From Aplectana chamaeleonis (Eukaryota; Nematoda; Chromadorea; Rhabditida; Cosmocercidae), in NCBI GenBank assembly GCA_029168955.1, contig JAPDOI010000374.1:641422-705421 (forward strand): DNA of 64,000 nucleotides, given 5' to 3'. Position numbers and translations under genes: made by a program. How positions within the stretch are numbered: position 1 is the first letter of the stretch; each line of letters opens with the position of its first letter. Below the pieces are notes generated by a model. That model saw only the letters and a list, made by a program, of their open reading frames with translations, did not search any database and was not told where the DNA came from. Below, piece after piece: positions 10,775 through 19,956 of the stretch.

Positions 10775-11078
10775 TAGGTTACGGTGGGTATACGGTAGCT
10801 TGGTCAGTCCCGAATTTGGCTCAAAATTTCTCTGTGGGTGTTAATTTGACGCCGAACACGAATTTGAGGTCCATTTTTTTGATTTTCGACATTTCAAAGT
10901 TGGTAAAGCCAGTTAAAAGGCATAATGCCTACCTTAACCTACAGTAACCATAATCCTAGCGACAAACAGACCCCAGATTCGCGTTCAGCGCCCTTTTAGA
11001 ACCCCCAGTTGAAAGTTTTGAGCAGAATCAGAATTTTTTTCAAACACCCTAAAAATTGACTGATGTGGAGTACCCTTA

Positions 11079-11215
11079 GGCCCTAGTTATACACCAGCGA
11101 TTCGCTGCCGCTGACTTCCGCGGCATGTCTGCTATTGGTCAATTTCGAAATCTGACCAATCGCAGACGTCCCTCAAAAACCAGCGACACCGAATCGCCGA
11201 TGCATAACTAGGGCC
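11079..11215. mobile_element. GGCCCTAG MITE, copy 1, 137 bp
   Basis: Inverted ends GGCCCTAGTTATACACC and complement; TTA duplication at 11076-11078 and 11216-11218. R2 near 19985-20010 keeps the empty site with a single TTA (GTACGCTTACC). The 3 bp target and GGC ends fit PIF/Harbinger-type MITEs (inference). The centre (CTGCTATTGGTCAATTTC) is nearly identical to the copy at 13588. Confidence 0.8.
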
Positions 11216-11521
11216 TTACCTTTTCACGAAGCTTCAAAAACGCTTATATTTTCGTTCAGCGGTGTCCGTAGCAAAATCCTATGTCAGATTGAGAGACAGC
11301 GGAGCAGAATTGACCAGAAAACATTCATCATCATTTAAATAGTGGGGACGGCCATGCGAGGTTCCCTAGTAAGTATCTTACTTGGGAAATTGTTCTCTTT
11401 ATGCAAAATCGAATATTATGGTCAATAATATCGATTTTTCACCTGTTGCGTAAAGCGGCGATGAGTGGGGTTTTTTTGGGTTGTGCGTCACAAGTTTCAG
11501 AAGTTGCACTCATACGACTTG

Positions 11522-12013
11522 GGCCCTAGTTATACACCGGCGGGACGCTGCGGAAATAGCAAGACAACTATCACTTATATGCGCTCTAACTGCGCACAGG
11601 CATGCCAAAAGGAACAGTAGTCGCAGAAAAACGCGCCGAAAGGCCGCACAGAGCAGTTATACACTCCGCGGCACCGTATACTGCATCCTTACGGGACCTG
11701 CCCTGTTGGAAATTTGCCAATTTCCACCAGCTGATTATTTTTCAGATTTAAAATTGTTAAAACACTACCAAAACGACATAACGAGCACTGTAATGACGAG
11801 AGGAATTGATTATTAGTGCTATTCTGCAAATAAAAAGTGTCAGAAGCGAAAAAACCAATAAAATACCATTTAAAACGCCTGGAAATTTTTGTCCGCAGTA
11901 TTGCGTCAAAGACGCCGAAGACGCAAAATTGCAGACCAATCCCAGATTCACGCAGCAAGCGGCGGCAATGTCATCGCGAGACGTTTTCATTCCGCTGGTG
12001 TATAACTAGGGCC
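11522..12013. mobile_element. GGCCCTAG MITE, long variant, 492 bp
   Basis: It has the same outer ~20 bp as the 137 bp copies (GGCCCTAGTTATACACCGGC and complement) but a different interior. The right flank is TTA (12014-12016); the left is TTG (11519-11521), a one-base decay or imprecise end. R2 at about 18570-18600 lacks it. Overlapping frames on both strands inside (for example 11481-11816) are not supported as coding. Confidence 0.65.
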
Positions 12014-12094
12014 TTAGATGTTTCATCTTTCCAAACTGGAAATCGTTGAGCAAAATTCATGTCAGAAAGGGAACCTTTGGGAAAAATATGTGAA

Positions 12095-13188
12095 ATTTCT
12101 GAAAATTTAGCTTCCTGGCAAAAGTAACGATTTCGTAATGTCAAAAAAAAAAGTTTAAAAAATGTCTTGAAATATCTTAAAAAATGATTTGGCGTGAAAT
12201 AGCCTGAAGTAGTGAAAAAGCTAGGAAATGAAGTGAAATAACTAAAAATACGATTTGGCTGTCAATAATAAACTAACTAGCGATAAGTAAAGGCAGAGGG
12301 ATCAGATTTTACAAGCGTCTCCGTTAAACTTATCAAAGCAAAATCAAGCGCGCAACGGAAACATTAAAGGCAGTGTTCACGATGAAAATTGTTTTTCTGT
12401 TTTCCCGCCTATCTTGAAAACGGCCGCATGCTGATTCCAATGATGTCTCTGAAATCGTACAAGACCTTCTGGGAACGGAGTTATGGTCCCTCAAAAATTG
12501 AGCTAAGGAAACATGGTGGACGAGTTGTCCAAGGCTTGTAACTTCCGTCTTTTGCAGCCGATGTATGCGAGCTGACCTGAGTAAAGAGAGAAGCTGAGAA
12601 TGAAGGAAAGAACGGGTCGAATGATTGGAAATCATCGCTCATCTCACGATCTTGAGCATTCATGTGATTACGTTGGTGGGCGTGTGATGCGCTTTTGAGG
12701 TTTGCCTTGCGCTCGAAATGGCAACTTCAGGCTCTTTTGGAGCTTTTCCTGGCACGTTTTCATGCGTTCTTTCGACGTCAACGTTACATTGAGCCCCTCC
12801 ACTACCCATTCCTAGTGGAAACTGAAACACATTTTTTATAGTGAACACTGCCTTTAAGCCAGTTTCAAAACCTTTAATGAGGGAATCAGCACAGGTCAAG
12901 CAAGGTGAACGCAATGCTCCATTCCATATCGCGCTTGATTTTGCTTTGATAAGTTTAACGGAGAAGCTTGTAAAATCTGATCCCTCTGTCTTTACTTATC
13001 GCTGGTAAGTTTATTATTGACCGCCAAATCGTATTTTTAGTTATTTCACCTCATTTCCTAGCTTTTTTACTACTTCAGGCTATTTTACGCCAAATCATTT
13101 TTTAAGATATTTCAAGACATTTTTGAAACTTTTTTTTGACATTACGAAATCGTTACTTTTGCCAGGAAGCTCAATTTTCAGAAATTCA
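12095..13188. repeat. Large palindrome of R1, arms ~255 bp, interrupted
   Basis: The left arm (about 12095-12350) and right arm (about 12930-13188) are near-perfect inverted copies. Shared landmarks are CTTCCTGGCAAAAGTAACG, GAAATAACTAAAAATACG, TTTATTATTGACCGCC and AGCAAAATCAAGCGCG. The spacer contains the TTAA element 12368-12853. In R2 the same palindrome has a loop of only ~75 bp. A transcript across it would fold into a long duplex. Confidence 0.75.
12368..12853. mobile_element. piggyBac-type MITE (family A), complete, 486 bp
   Basis: The ends are AGGCAGTGTTCACGATG and the complement of TAGTGAACACTGCCT, flanked by TTAA at 12364-12367 and 12854-12857. R2 shows the empty site on its minus strand (about 18230-18260): GGAAACATTAAGCCATTTTC with one TTAA, while this copy reads GGAAACATTAA, element, TTAAGCCAGTTTC. 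This is direct evidence for TTAA-targeted insertion. No transposase is present. Confidence 0.85.
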
Positions 13189-13346
13189 CAGATACAGTCT
13201 ACGACAAGGAAAAAGACGATTGTGCGGTTGCGGATTTCCACTAAGCATACTGAAAGCTGCGCCATATTAGGCAGCAAAGTTGCCATTTTCCCCTGAATTT
13301 TGAAGAAAAAACATTGGGATCGTCAAAACGCGATGATTTCCCCCCC

Positions 13347-13490
13347 ACGAACTTTATCAGTCTATCTGAAGTCCTTACCTTGGATACACGCAGGAATTTA
13401 TAAAAGAAAATTCTTACTGTTACTTTTTTGTAAACTCTTGTTCTTTCTTATTCATGCGTGTATCTGTGACAGACTTCAGGTGTGTTGATA
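13347..13490. repeat. Imperfect inverted repeat, ~144 bp
   Basis: The left arm (TTATCAGTCTATCTGAAGTC ... GATACACGCAGGAAT) pairs with the right arm ending CTTCAGGTGTGTTGATAA. Mismatches are frequent and no target duplication is clear. It is probably a decayed foldback element. Confidence 0.45.
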
Positions 13491-13587
13491 ATGTGTGGTG
13501 AAGAGGAGGACTCACCAGTTTCCTACGTTTTCGGAATTTTTTTTTCTTTGAAAGTCAGGAAGAATTTACAACGTTGGCCTCGATTAT

Positions 13588-13724
13588 GGCCCTAGTTATA
13601 CACCATCGTTTCGCCGCCGCTGGCTTCCGCGGCATGTCTGCTATTGGTCAATTTCGAAATCTGACCAATCGCAGACGTCCCGCAAAAAGTAGCGGCACCG
13701 AATCGCCGATGTATAACTAGGGCC
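13588..13724. mobile_element. GGCCCTAG MITE, copy 3, 137 bp
   Basis: It is the same length and nearly the same sequence as 11079-11215. The termini are GGCCCTAGTTATACACC, flanked by TAT on both sides (13585-13587 and 13725-13727). It lies outside R1, so it inserted independently. Confidence 0.75.
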
Positions 13725-14644
13725 TATGACGCGATCTACAGTATGCTCAGTTGGAATTCGCAACCGCACAACCTTTTCCGTTCTGTGGACTGTACACAAC
13801 AGAATCGGAAATCCTCTAGAATCGGATCAGGAAACTCGAAAATCTCTTCAGTTCGACTAGATGCTATAAGGGGTTCGTCGAAGAAAATCCCGCGTTCACA
13901 TCAGAAGCCCAATCGTGGGCCCCAAAAGTTGATGACGTTTTGAGAACCGTTCGTCCTCAGAATTTGTCAGAATTGAAAAAGAAACAGCAAAAATGTTCTT
14001 TACGTTTCTTCCTTCCTAACGGGCAACTGCCCCACCCCATATCTAACGATTTTCTTAAAACTAGGAATCTTCACAAGACGGGGATGAATTGTTTCCACTA
14101 GACCAATAAATGCAAAACGGATTTTCACGGCTGTTGCGCTCAATTAAAAACCTTTCCTTCATGATTACTTGGAGGTGACTCATTGATAGTCTGAAACCAT
14201 TCAGGCGGTGATAAGGAGAGGCGAAGTATCATTTAGCAAAATGCGTTCAATGGCGGCTGGTTTGTTGCGGTAAATAACTCAGTTACTCCGAGATCTCAGT
14301 TATCCTTTCACACGAAGCGACAGTTTGCACCTAGCCAGGGTGCCCGATAGTTATTTTCTAGTCGGCCTCCCGGAAGCAGACACTGCCTTTCCGGAGGAAC
14401 TATGGTCTTGCATCAACGTCGATTACCACGGTGCACATTCCATTTCGAAAATGCTCAAATGAAGATTGCCATGGACGACTGTAGAGCATACACAACTTCA
14501 AATTGCACGCAGCAGAAAATTTTGGACCGAATAAAAGTATCAAAATATTTCCCCTTCTATCAACAAATTTTTCCAATTAAAGCCAAAAAAAAGGAAGGAA
14601 ACAAAAAATGATGCACTTCATTAGTATATTCTTACGTTCATAAC
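13725..14644. other. No recognisable feature
   Basis: Unique-looking sequence with open frames of 60-70 codons (13743-13943 and 14402-14611). Neither has a recognisable domain. A real exon here cannot be excluded without transcript data. Confidence 0.3.
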
Positions 14645-14785
14645 GTCGGCGTGGATCCGGAAGAGACTTCGCGTTCACTTTTGAAGGTTGGCGCAAACTC
14701 GGTGCCTTATGCTATATCATAGGAGCACAGAATTTGCGCCAACCTCCAATGGAAAACGCAAAGTCTCTGCAGGACCCATGCCGAC
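14645..14785. repeat. Hairpin element, 141 bp, copy 1
   Basis: The left arm starts GTCGGCGTGGATCCGG and contains GAAGGTTGGCGCAAACTC. The right arm is its imperfect complement, ending CCATGCCGAC. The loop is short, near 14712-14722. It is related to the hairpin at 15016-15160. The size and pairing resemble a small foldback MITE or a small-RNA precursor. Confidence 0.6.
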
Positions 14786-15015
14786 CATATATGTCTGCAG
14801 GCTTTGTAGCTATCGTTCATCGCAGAAATGCGGCGTCGATCGACGCTATCAAAATCGTTTTTGTACCTGCCACTGCTACATGTCGCTGTGAGCAAACTTG
14901 CAATCAACTCTGAGACCGAACTGTTGCTATGAGTGAATTTCATGCAAATTTTGCAACTTGGAAAATGGATTCATTGCGAATATGGAATAACTGCGCGTGA
15001 GTGAGTACGCGTTTA

Positions 15016-15160
15016 CAGTCGGCATGGATCCTAGTGATACTTTGCGTTCCTCGTTGAAGGTTGGTGCAAACTCGGTGCACCTATGCCATACCATGTAACA
15101 TCGAGTTTGTGCCAACCTTCAATAGGGAAAGTAAAGTATCACTAGGATCCATGTCGACTG
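15016..15160. repeat. Hairpin element, 145 bp, copy 2
   Basis: The arms CAGTCGGCATGGATCCTAGT and complement enclose GAAGGTTGGTGCAAACTCGG and its complement. Pairing is closer to perfect than in copy 1. The shared GGTTGGYGCAAACTCGGTGC core shows the two are one family. Confidence 0.65.
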
Positions 15161-16375
15161 TGCTCATGAGTGCATGTGAATGTGTATGTGCGGGCATGTT
15201 GCGTATGAGTGCATGTTGCGTGCGCGCGTGTAAGTAAGTGTGTACACCAATGCGAAGTGCTCCCCGCGTGCGCCAGTGTTGGTTAGTGCCTATACACAAA
15301 GCACCCGTGCGAGTGAGGGTGTGAGTTTGTGCATAAGCGCTCATAAGCGTATGTGAGTGTAAGTGCTCGTAAGTAAACTCTGAAGCCGCCGCAGTTGGCT
15401 ACGCGATCAAGTCTATCCAGCTGCGTGCGGTCGCGCTGCGTGGTCACGTCTGCTAGATAGCCTGCGATAGGATAATTATCTCATCTCGGAAGCATTCTGC
15501 GACTATTCCCAGATTTTTCGACTTCTGATTGTTTATCCTATTGCAGGCTGGCTAGCACAAGTGAGTACGTGGCGCGACCGCACACAGCCGGTGAGGCTCG
15601 GTCGCGTGGCCCACTACGGCTGTGTCAGAGTTTATGTGTGTGTGAGCGGGTGTGCTTGTACGTGCGTGAGTATGAGTGTGAGCAAGCGCTAAAGAGAGTG
15701 CGTGTTTCATTCGTATGGATGAGTGCGTCTGTTGCGTGCGTGTAAGTGAGTGTGCTGATGCGTGCGTGCATGTGAGTGCGAGAGTGGATCGTGCGCGCTT
15801 GTTTGTGCGTGGATGGAAGTGAGTCAATGCCTGCGTTGAGAGCATGCGTTTGAGTGAGGGTGCGAGTGTGCGCATAAACGCTCGCGTGAACTGGTGTAAG
15901 TGATCATGTGTGTACGTGTGTGGGTGTGCACATGCGTGCGTGCGTATGAGTGTCTGCATGCGCTCATGAGTGCGTGTTGCATGTATATAGGTGAGTGTGT
16001 TGCGTGCAAGCGTGCGTGTAAATGAGTGCGCCTAAGCGTGCGTGCGTGTGGGTGGGAGCGTTTGCGCACGTGCGCTTGCTGCGTGTGTGCGTGTTTGTGT
16101 GTGTTAAAGTACGTAACTTTAGGTAGGTGTGCGCGTTGCGTGGGCTCATGTGTGCGTGCAACTGTGTATGCCCAGGCGTACGCGTTGCCTGCGTGCGTAC
16201 GTGTGGGCCAGTTTGTGTTCTTGCGTATGAATGAAAGGGTATATTTTTGCTTGCGTGCCAGTGCGTACGGGTAAATGCGTATGCTCAGGCGTGCTTGCTG
16301 GGTGCGAGTGTGTGGGTCGGCATAAGCATCTAGAATTGTATCAGTGCCCATGCGCACATGCTTCGTGCGTGTGTG
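15161..16375. repeat. GT-rich low-complexity tract
   Basis: This is over 1 kb of imperfect GTGCGTGCGTGTGAGTG-type sequence with alternating purines and pyrimidines and no fixed longer period. It is split by the palindromic MITE at 15376-15632. Open frames on the minus strand (TH/AHTH-rich peptides) are products of the CA composition. A shorter CA-rich piece lies at 17281-17345. Confidence 0.75.
15376..15632. mobile_element. Palindromic MITE inside GT tract, 257 bp, TA target
   Basis: Inverted ends AACTCTGAAGCCG and complement, flanked by TA at 15374-15375 and 15633-15634. The arms share GTGCGGTCGCG and GCCTGCRATAGGATAA. The surrounding GT-rich sequence resumes on both sides, so it inserted into the tract. 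Confidence 0.65.
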
Positions 16376-16645
16376 ACTAATATACATTGGATCCGAATCA
16401 AAAAATTTCGGATAACTCAAAAATCAAAGGTCTTGGATATCCGACTCAAATGGATAGATTCAAAATAACAACATCGGATAATCCGAGTCATTCGGATAGA
16501 GAGGCTAAACGGATATTCGGATCTCGGATCAATCCGAAAATTACGTTTTTTCGGTGATTCGGAATTTAGATCATTCGGATTTTGACCTTTTTTCGGTGAG
16601 TCGGAATCCGAATATCCGAGTCGGATATCCGGTCGGATACGGGTG
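16376..16645. repeat. Degenerate ATCCGA/TCGGAT-rich tract
   Basis: Dense, irregularly spaced copies of TCGGAT, ATCCGA, CGGATATCCGA and GATTCGGA in both orientations. There is no strict period. Such tracts form many alternative small hairpins. Confidence 0.65.
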
Positions 16646-17699
16646 GGTATAATGCACTCCGGCGAAGATTTTCAAGAAAAAAAACCTTCTACCGTATCAT
16701 GATAGAACAATTCATTGATAATCATCTTTATATCGAAATATTTGCAAACCAATTCTATTTTTGGAAATGTGTTCATCAATTTCGTAAACACTCGTGAATT
16801 ATTGTCTGAACCTCTTCGAACAGGATTGCCCGTTTGATCAGTACACATGTTTTATGGGAGACAATCGTACCCTCAATGCGCCATACTCGCAAGAACAAAT
16901 CAAACGAAGAGGATCAATGTCTTATATGCGCGAAATCTATGCTGACGATGCGTAGAAAATGCGCTGGGAATTTCAAACTGTGCCCAATGTCTCATGTGTC
17001 TGTAGTGTCTCTGCAAGCTGGGGCGTCGACAACAGGCCGCGCCGCCATAGCGTCGCCGCTGGGGTGTTCATAGTCTTCGCAAGCGCGTGAAGCGCGTAGA
17101 AAGTATTCGTACGACAACGCCCCGCACGCGCGTAACGCGCTGGCCAGAGGAGTATGAATAGTCCCTAATAGACGGAGTGGGTTAGCGTGTGGAGGCCGCA
17201 CAGAGTTCCACACGTGCCACTATATGCGGCGTGCCACTAAACCTGCCGAATTTGGGGTAACTAAAGATATTAGGGCTTCCCTCACACGCACGCATGAGCA
17301 CGCACATACATTTGCTCACCCACAAACTCGCACCCAAACCAAATCGATCCGCGATCGAGATGGACGATTAGCACTGGCTAGAGCTTGTTTCTACTCTCTC
17401 GCGAGTTTTCAAAAACCCGTGGTCTGATGGTTGTAGCTGTGAGGCAGAACATGAATAATCCATTCCTAACGTTCTCTAAATGCATAGGAAAGTCGCAGAA
17501 GGGGTGACGCTTTCATAGTTACCACAAGGGTGCCACATGAGGCAATGGTAATTTTTTTCAGGAAAATGACTCGAGATTTTGTTTAAAACTGTCATCTAGG
17601 GGTTGTTTCCAGTGCAGATTGAGAAACTTGGAACCAATTCTCAATTTCTGCAAGACTGAATGAATCGGTCCAAAGTTTTCCAAATGAAGAAATCTTGAG
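16646..17699. other. No confident feature
   Basis: An open plus frame at 16834-17073 (79 codons, with CLICAKSML and KCAGNFKLC cysteine pairs) looks slightly protein-like but matches no family I can name. A GC-rich patch at 17020-17230 follows. No splice pair or second copy supports a gene. Confidence 0.3.
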
Positions 17700-17892
17700 G
17701 TCCAGAGGCGACTTTTGACGATTTCCGGATTTCAAGGATGGATTAGGCTCAAAATGTTTTAATAATCGTTATTCGAAGCGCGTACCACGAAACTGAGGGA
17801 CAAATGTCTTCCCATAGACTTCGGTAGGTTACGGTGGGTACCGTACTATAGTTGTGTCAGTGTCTCAGACTTGGCTCAAAAGTCAGAATCCC
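17700..17892. mobile_element. Fragment of Tc4/5-type element interior
   Basis: The blocks GATTTCCGGATTTC, GTAGGTTACGGTGGGTACCG and GACTTGGCTCAAAAGTC match the interior of the 9413-11369 family (about 9920-10000 and 10775-10830). It is truncated against the R2 palindrome. Confidence 0.45.
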
Positions 17893-18512
17893 ATTTCTGG
17901 AAATTTAGCTTCCTGGCAAAAGTAACGATTTGGTAATGCTATTTATGAATCGAAAAAGTTTTAAAAATATCTTGAAATATCGTAAAAAATGATTTGGCGT
18001 AAAATAGCCTGAAGTAGTAAAAAAGATAGGAAATGAAGTGAAATAACTACAAATACGATTTGGCGGTCAATAATAAACAAACTAGCGATAAGTAAAGACA
18101 GAGTGTTCAGATTTTTCAACCTTCTTCGTTAGACTTATCAAAGCAAAATCAAGCGCGATATGGAATGGAGCGTTGCGTTCACCTAGCTTGACCTATGCTA
18201 GTTCCCATATTACAGATTTCGAAAATGGCTTAATGTTTCCGTTGCGCGCTTGATTTTGCTTTGAAAAGTTTAACGAAGAAGGTTGAAAAATCTGATCACT
18301 CTGTTTTTACTTATCGCTAGTTTGTTTATTATTGACCGCCAAATCGTATTTTTAGTTATTTCACTTCATTTCCTAGCTTTTTTACTACTTCAGGCTATTT
18401 TACGCCAAATCATTTTTTACGATATTTCAAGATATTTTTAACACTTTTTCGATTCATAAATAGCATTACCAAATCGTTACTTTTGCCAGGAAGCTAAATT
18501 TCCAGAAATTTC
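17893..18512. repeat. Large palindrome of R2, ~620 bp, arms ~270 bp
   Basis: Both halves carry CTTCCTGGCAAAAGTAACG, GAAATAACTACAAATACG or its variant, GTTTATTATTGACCGCC and AGCAAAATCAAGCGCG in inverted orientation. The central loop is only ~75 bp near 18170-18245. This is the best-preserved copy of the R palindrome. Confidence 0.8.
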
Positions 18513-18856
18513 ACTTATTTTTCCCAAAGGTTTCCATTCTGACATGAATTTCGCTCAACGATTTCCAGTTTGTAAATATCTAACAGGCGATTTTGTCGTA
18601 TGAGTGCAACTTCTGAAACTTGTAATGCAAAACCATAAGAAAACACCACTCATCGCCGCATTTTGCGCAACAGGTGAAAAGTCGATATTATTGATAATAA
18701 ATATTCGATTTTTCATGAAGAGAGCAATTTCCCAAGCAGGGTACACTAGGGAATGTCGCATGGCCGTTCCCACCATTTAAAAGATGATGTTTTTTGGTCG
18801 ATTCTGCTCCGCTGTCTCCGAATCTGACATCCGATTTTGCTACGGACACCGCTTAA

Positions 18857-19956
18857 AGGCACAGAACACCCAAGAAATTATTTTCGAGATTTTCTGCTCA
18901 TCTTGAAGAGAGCCACTCTCCGATCTCAATGGTATCTCTGAGGCCCCGGCCATAGTTGGATGTGCCGACGCCTCCAGCCCGGTCGATACACACAGAATGC
19001 ATTGGAAATGGGATGCAAAAATCACTCGGTGTATCCCCGCACCCCCCGCACCCCCAACACCCCCAACACCCACCCGGTCGATACGTATGAACAACATGGT
19101 GAGGTGAAGCTGAGAAAATCACTCGGTGTATCCCCCGCACCCCCAACACCCCGCACCGGTCGATACGTATGTTTAAAATGATGGAGTTAGGTTGAGAAAA
19201 TCACTCAATGTATCCGACGCGTTCGATATCCATGCAATACGTGGATGACGGCGGATGAGAAAATCACCGGGTGGGTGGGTCGATGATAAAACATTGCGTA
19301 TCACTAGAAAGCTAACCTTACTGCTACCTCCGTGACTTCACCATACTGCCTTCACTATTTCTCTGAACAGGTGCAATCCTGTTGGCCACGTAATCATCGT
19401 CATATCTAGTTGGATGCATCGAGTGATTTTCTCAACCTCACTCCATCATTTTAAACATACGTATCGACCGGGGTGGTGTTGGGGGGTGCGGGGGGGGGGT
19501 GTTGGGGGGTGCGGGGGGGATGCAGATGCAAATAGCACCAACTATGACCGGGGCCTGAAATCGGCCAAGGCCCCTACGGACCGAGATATGGCTCCTTGAA
19601 AATGCCTGCATTTTGAGGGCGAAAATTTGGTGGACGAGTTGTCTCTGGCCTGTATTCCTCTTCATTCGTAATCGCTGCACTAGAGCAAAACAGGATGAGG
19701 AGATAGACAAGCAATGGACTGAAGAACAACGATTTGTTCAAATTCATCCATCGATCAAGCCGCTATCGAGTTCGAAAATCTGGTTGGGGGTCGGGCATGT
19801 GGTGGCGAGCGAAGGGGGTCGGGCCCGTGGTGGTCGCTTATATCTCGCTTATTTCGAGGAATTGAGATCTCGCATTTGGCACGTGTTATACAGGAGGGAT
19901 CTTCTACACAATTACACGAAAATCTCAAAATTCATATCTGAGGGTGAACTGTGCCT
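18857..19956. mobile_element. piggyBac-type element (family B), 1100 bp with nested MITE
   Basis: The ends are AGGCACAGAACACCC and the complement of GGGTGAACTGTGCCT; TTAA lies at 18853-18856 and 19957-19960. R1 has the empty site (about 11235-11260 on the minus strand: CACCGCTGAACG, where this copy has CACCGC-TTAA ... TTAA-CG). Without the 614 bp nested element and its 3 bp repeat it is ~480 bp. Confidence 0.8.
18942..19555. mobile_element. GGCCCCGG MITE with C/G-rich tandem centre, 614 bp
   Basis: Inverted ends GGCCCCGGYCATAGTTGG; TGA duplication at 18939-18941 and 19556-19558. Family B relatives at about 4128-4145 and 5743 read straight through with one TGA, so the insertion is confirmed. 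The interior holds copies of AATCACTCGGTGTATCC and CGGTCGATACGTATG, with long C-rich (19040-19150) and G-rich (19480-19520) runs in opposite arms. Confidence 0.8.

Larger units (their letters stand above)
9413..11369. mobile_element. Tc4/5-type element with nested insertions (R1)
   Basis: The termini are CTAGGGAACCTCGCATGG and the complement of CCATGCGAGGTTCCCTAG. TAA lies on both sides (9410-9412 and 11370-11372), and the restored target CTAAG fits CTNAG. Removing the nested 10029-10774 and 11079-11215 elements leaves about 1.07 kb, the same size as 452-1536 and 21765-22805, whose interiors it resembles. R3 lacks the element: near 23465-23480 it reads GACTTCGAGCC where the insertion lies here. 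R2 has it at the same position (18746-20896). No transposase is present. Confidence 0.75.
8690..13188. repeat. Composite repeat R, copy 1 (inverted relative to copy 2)
   Basis: Homology to 17893-21620 in inverted orientation runs from the GC hairpin GTGCGCGCGAAGCGCGCAC (8701) to the end of the large palindrome at 13188. Order in this copy: hairpin; ~500 bp containing TTTACATACTAAATTAGCC and GGGTGGATCTGCAGCC; two ATCGAT-rich modules; the 9413-11369 Tc4/5-type element; a third ATCGAT-rich module; the palindrome. Insertions private to this copy are 10029-10774, 11079-11215, 11522-12013 and 12368-12853. R may itself be an old transposon, but no protein is encoded. Confidence 0.7.

Noticed and set aside
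15081..16420. Long His/Thr-rich minus-strand frames (AHTH-type peptides)
   Set aside because: A direct consequence of the GT-rich tract; several overlapping frames are open with the same bias.
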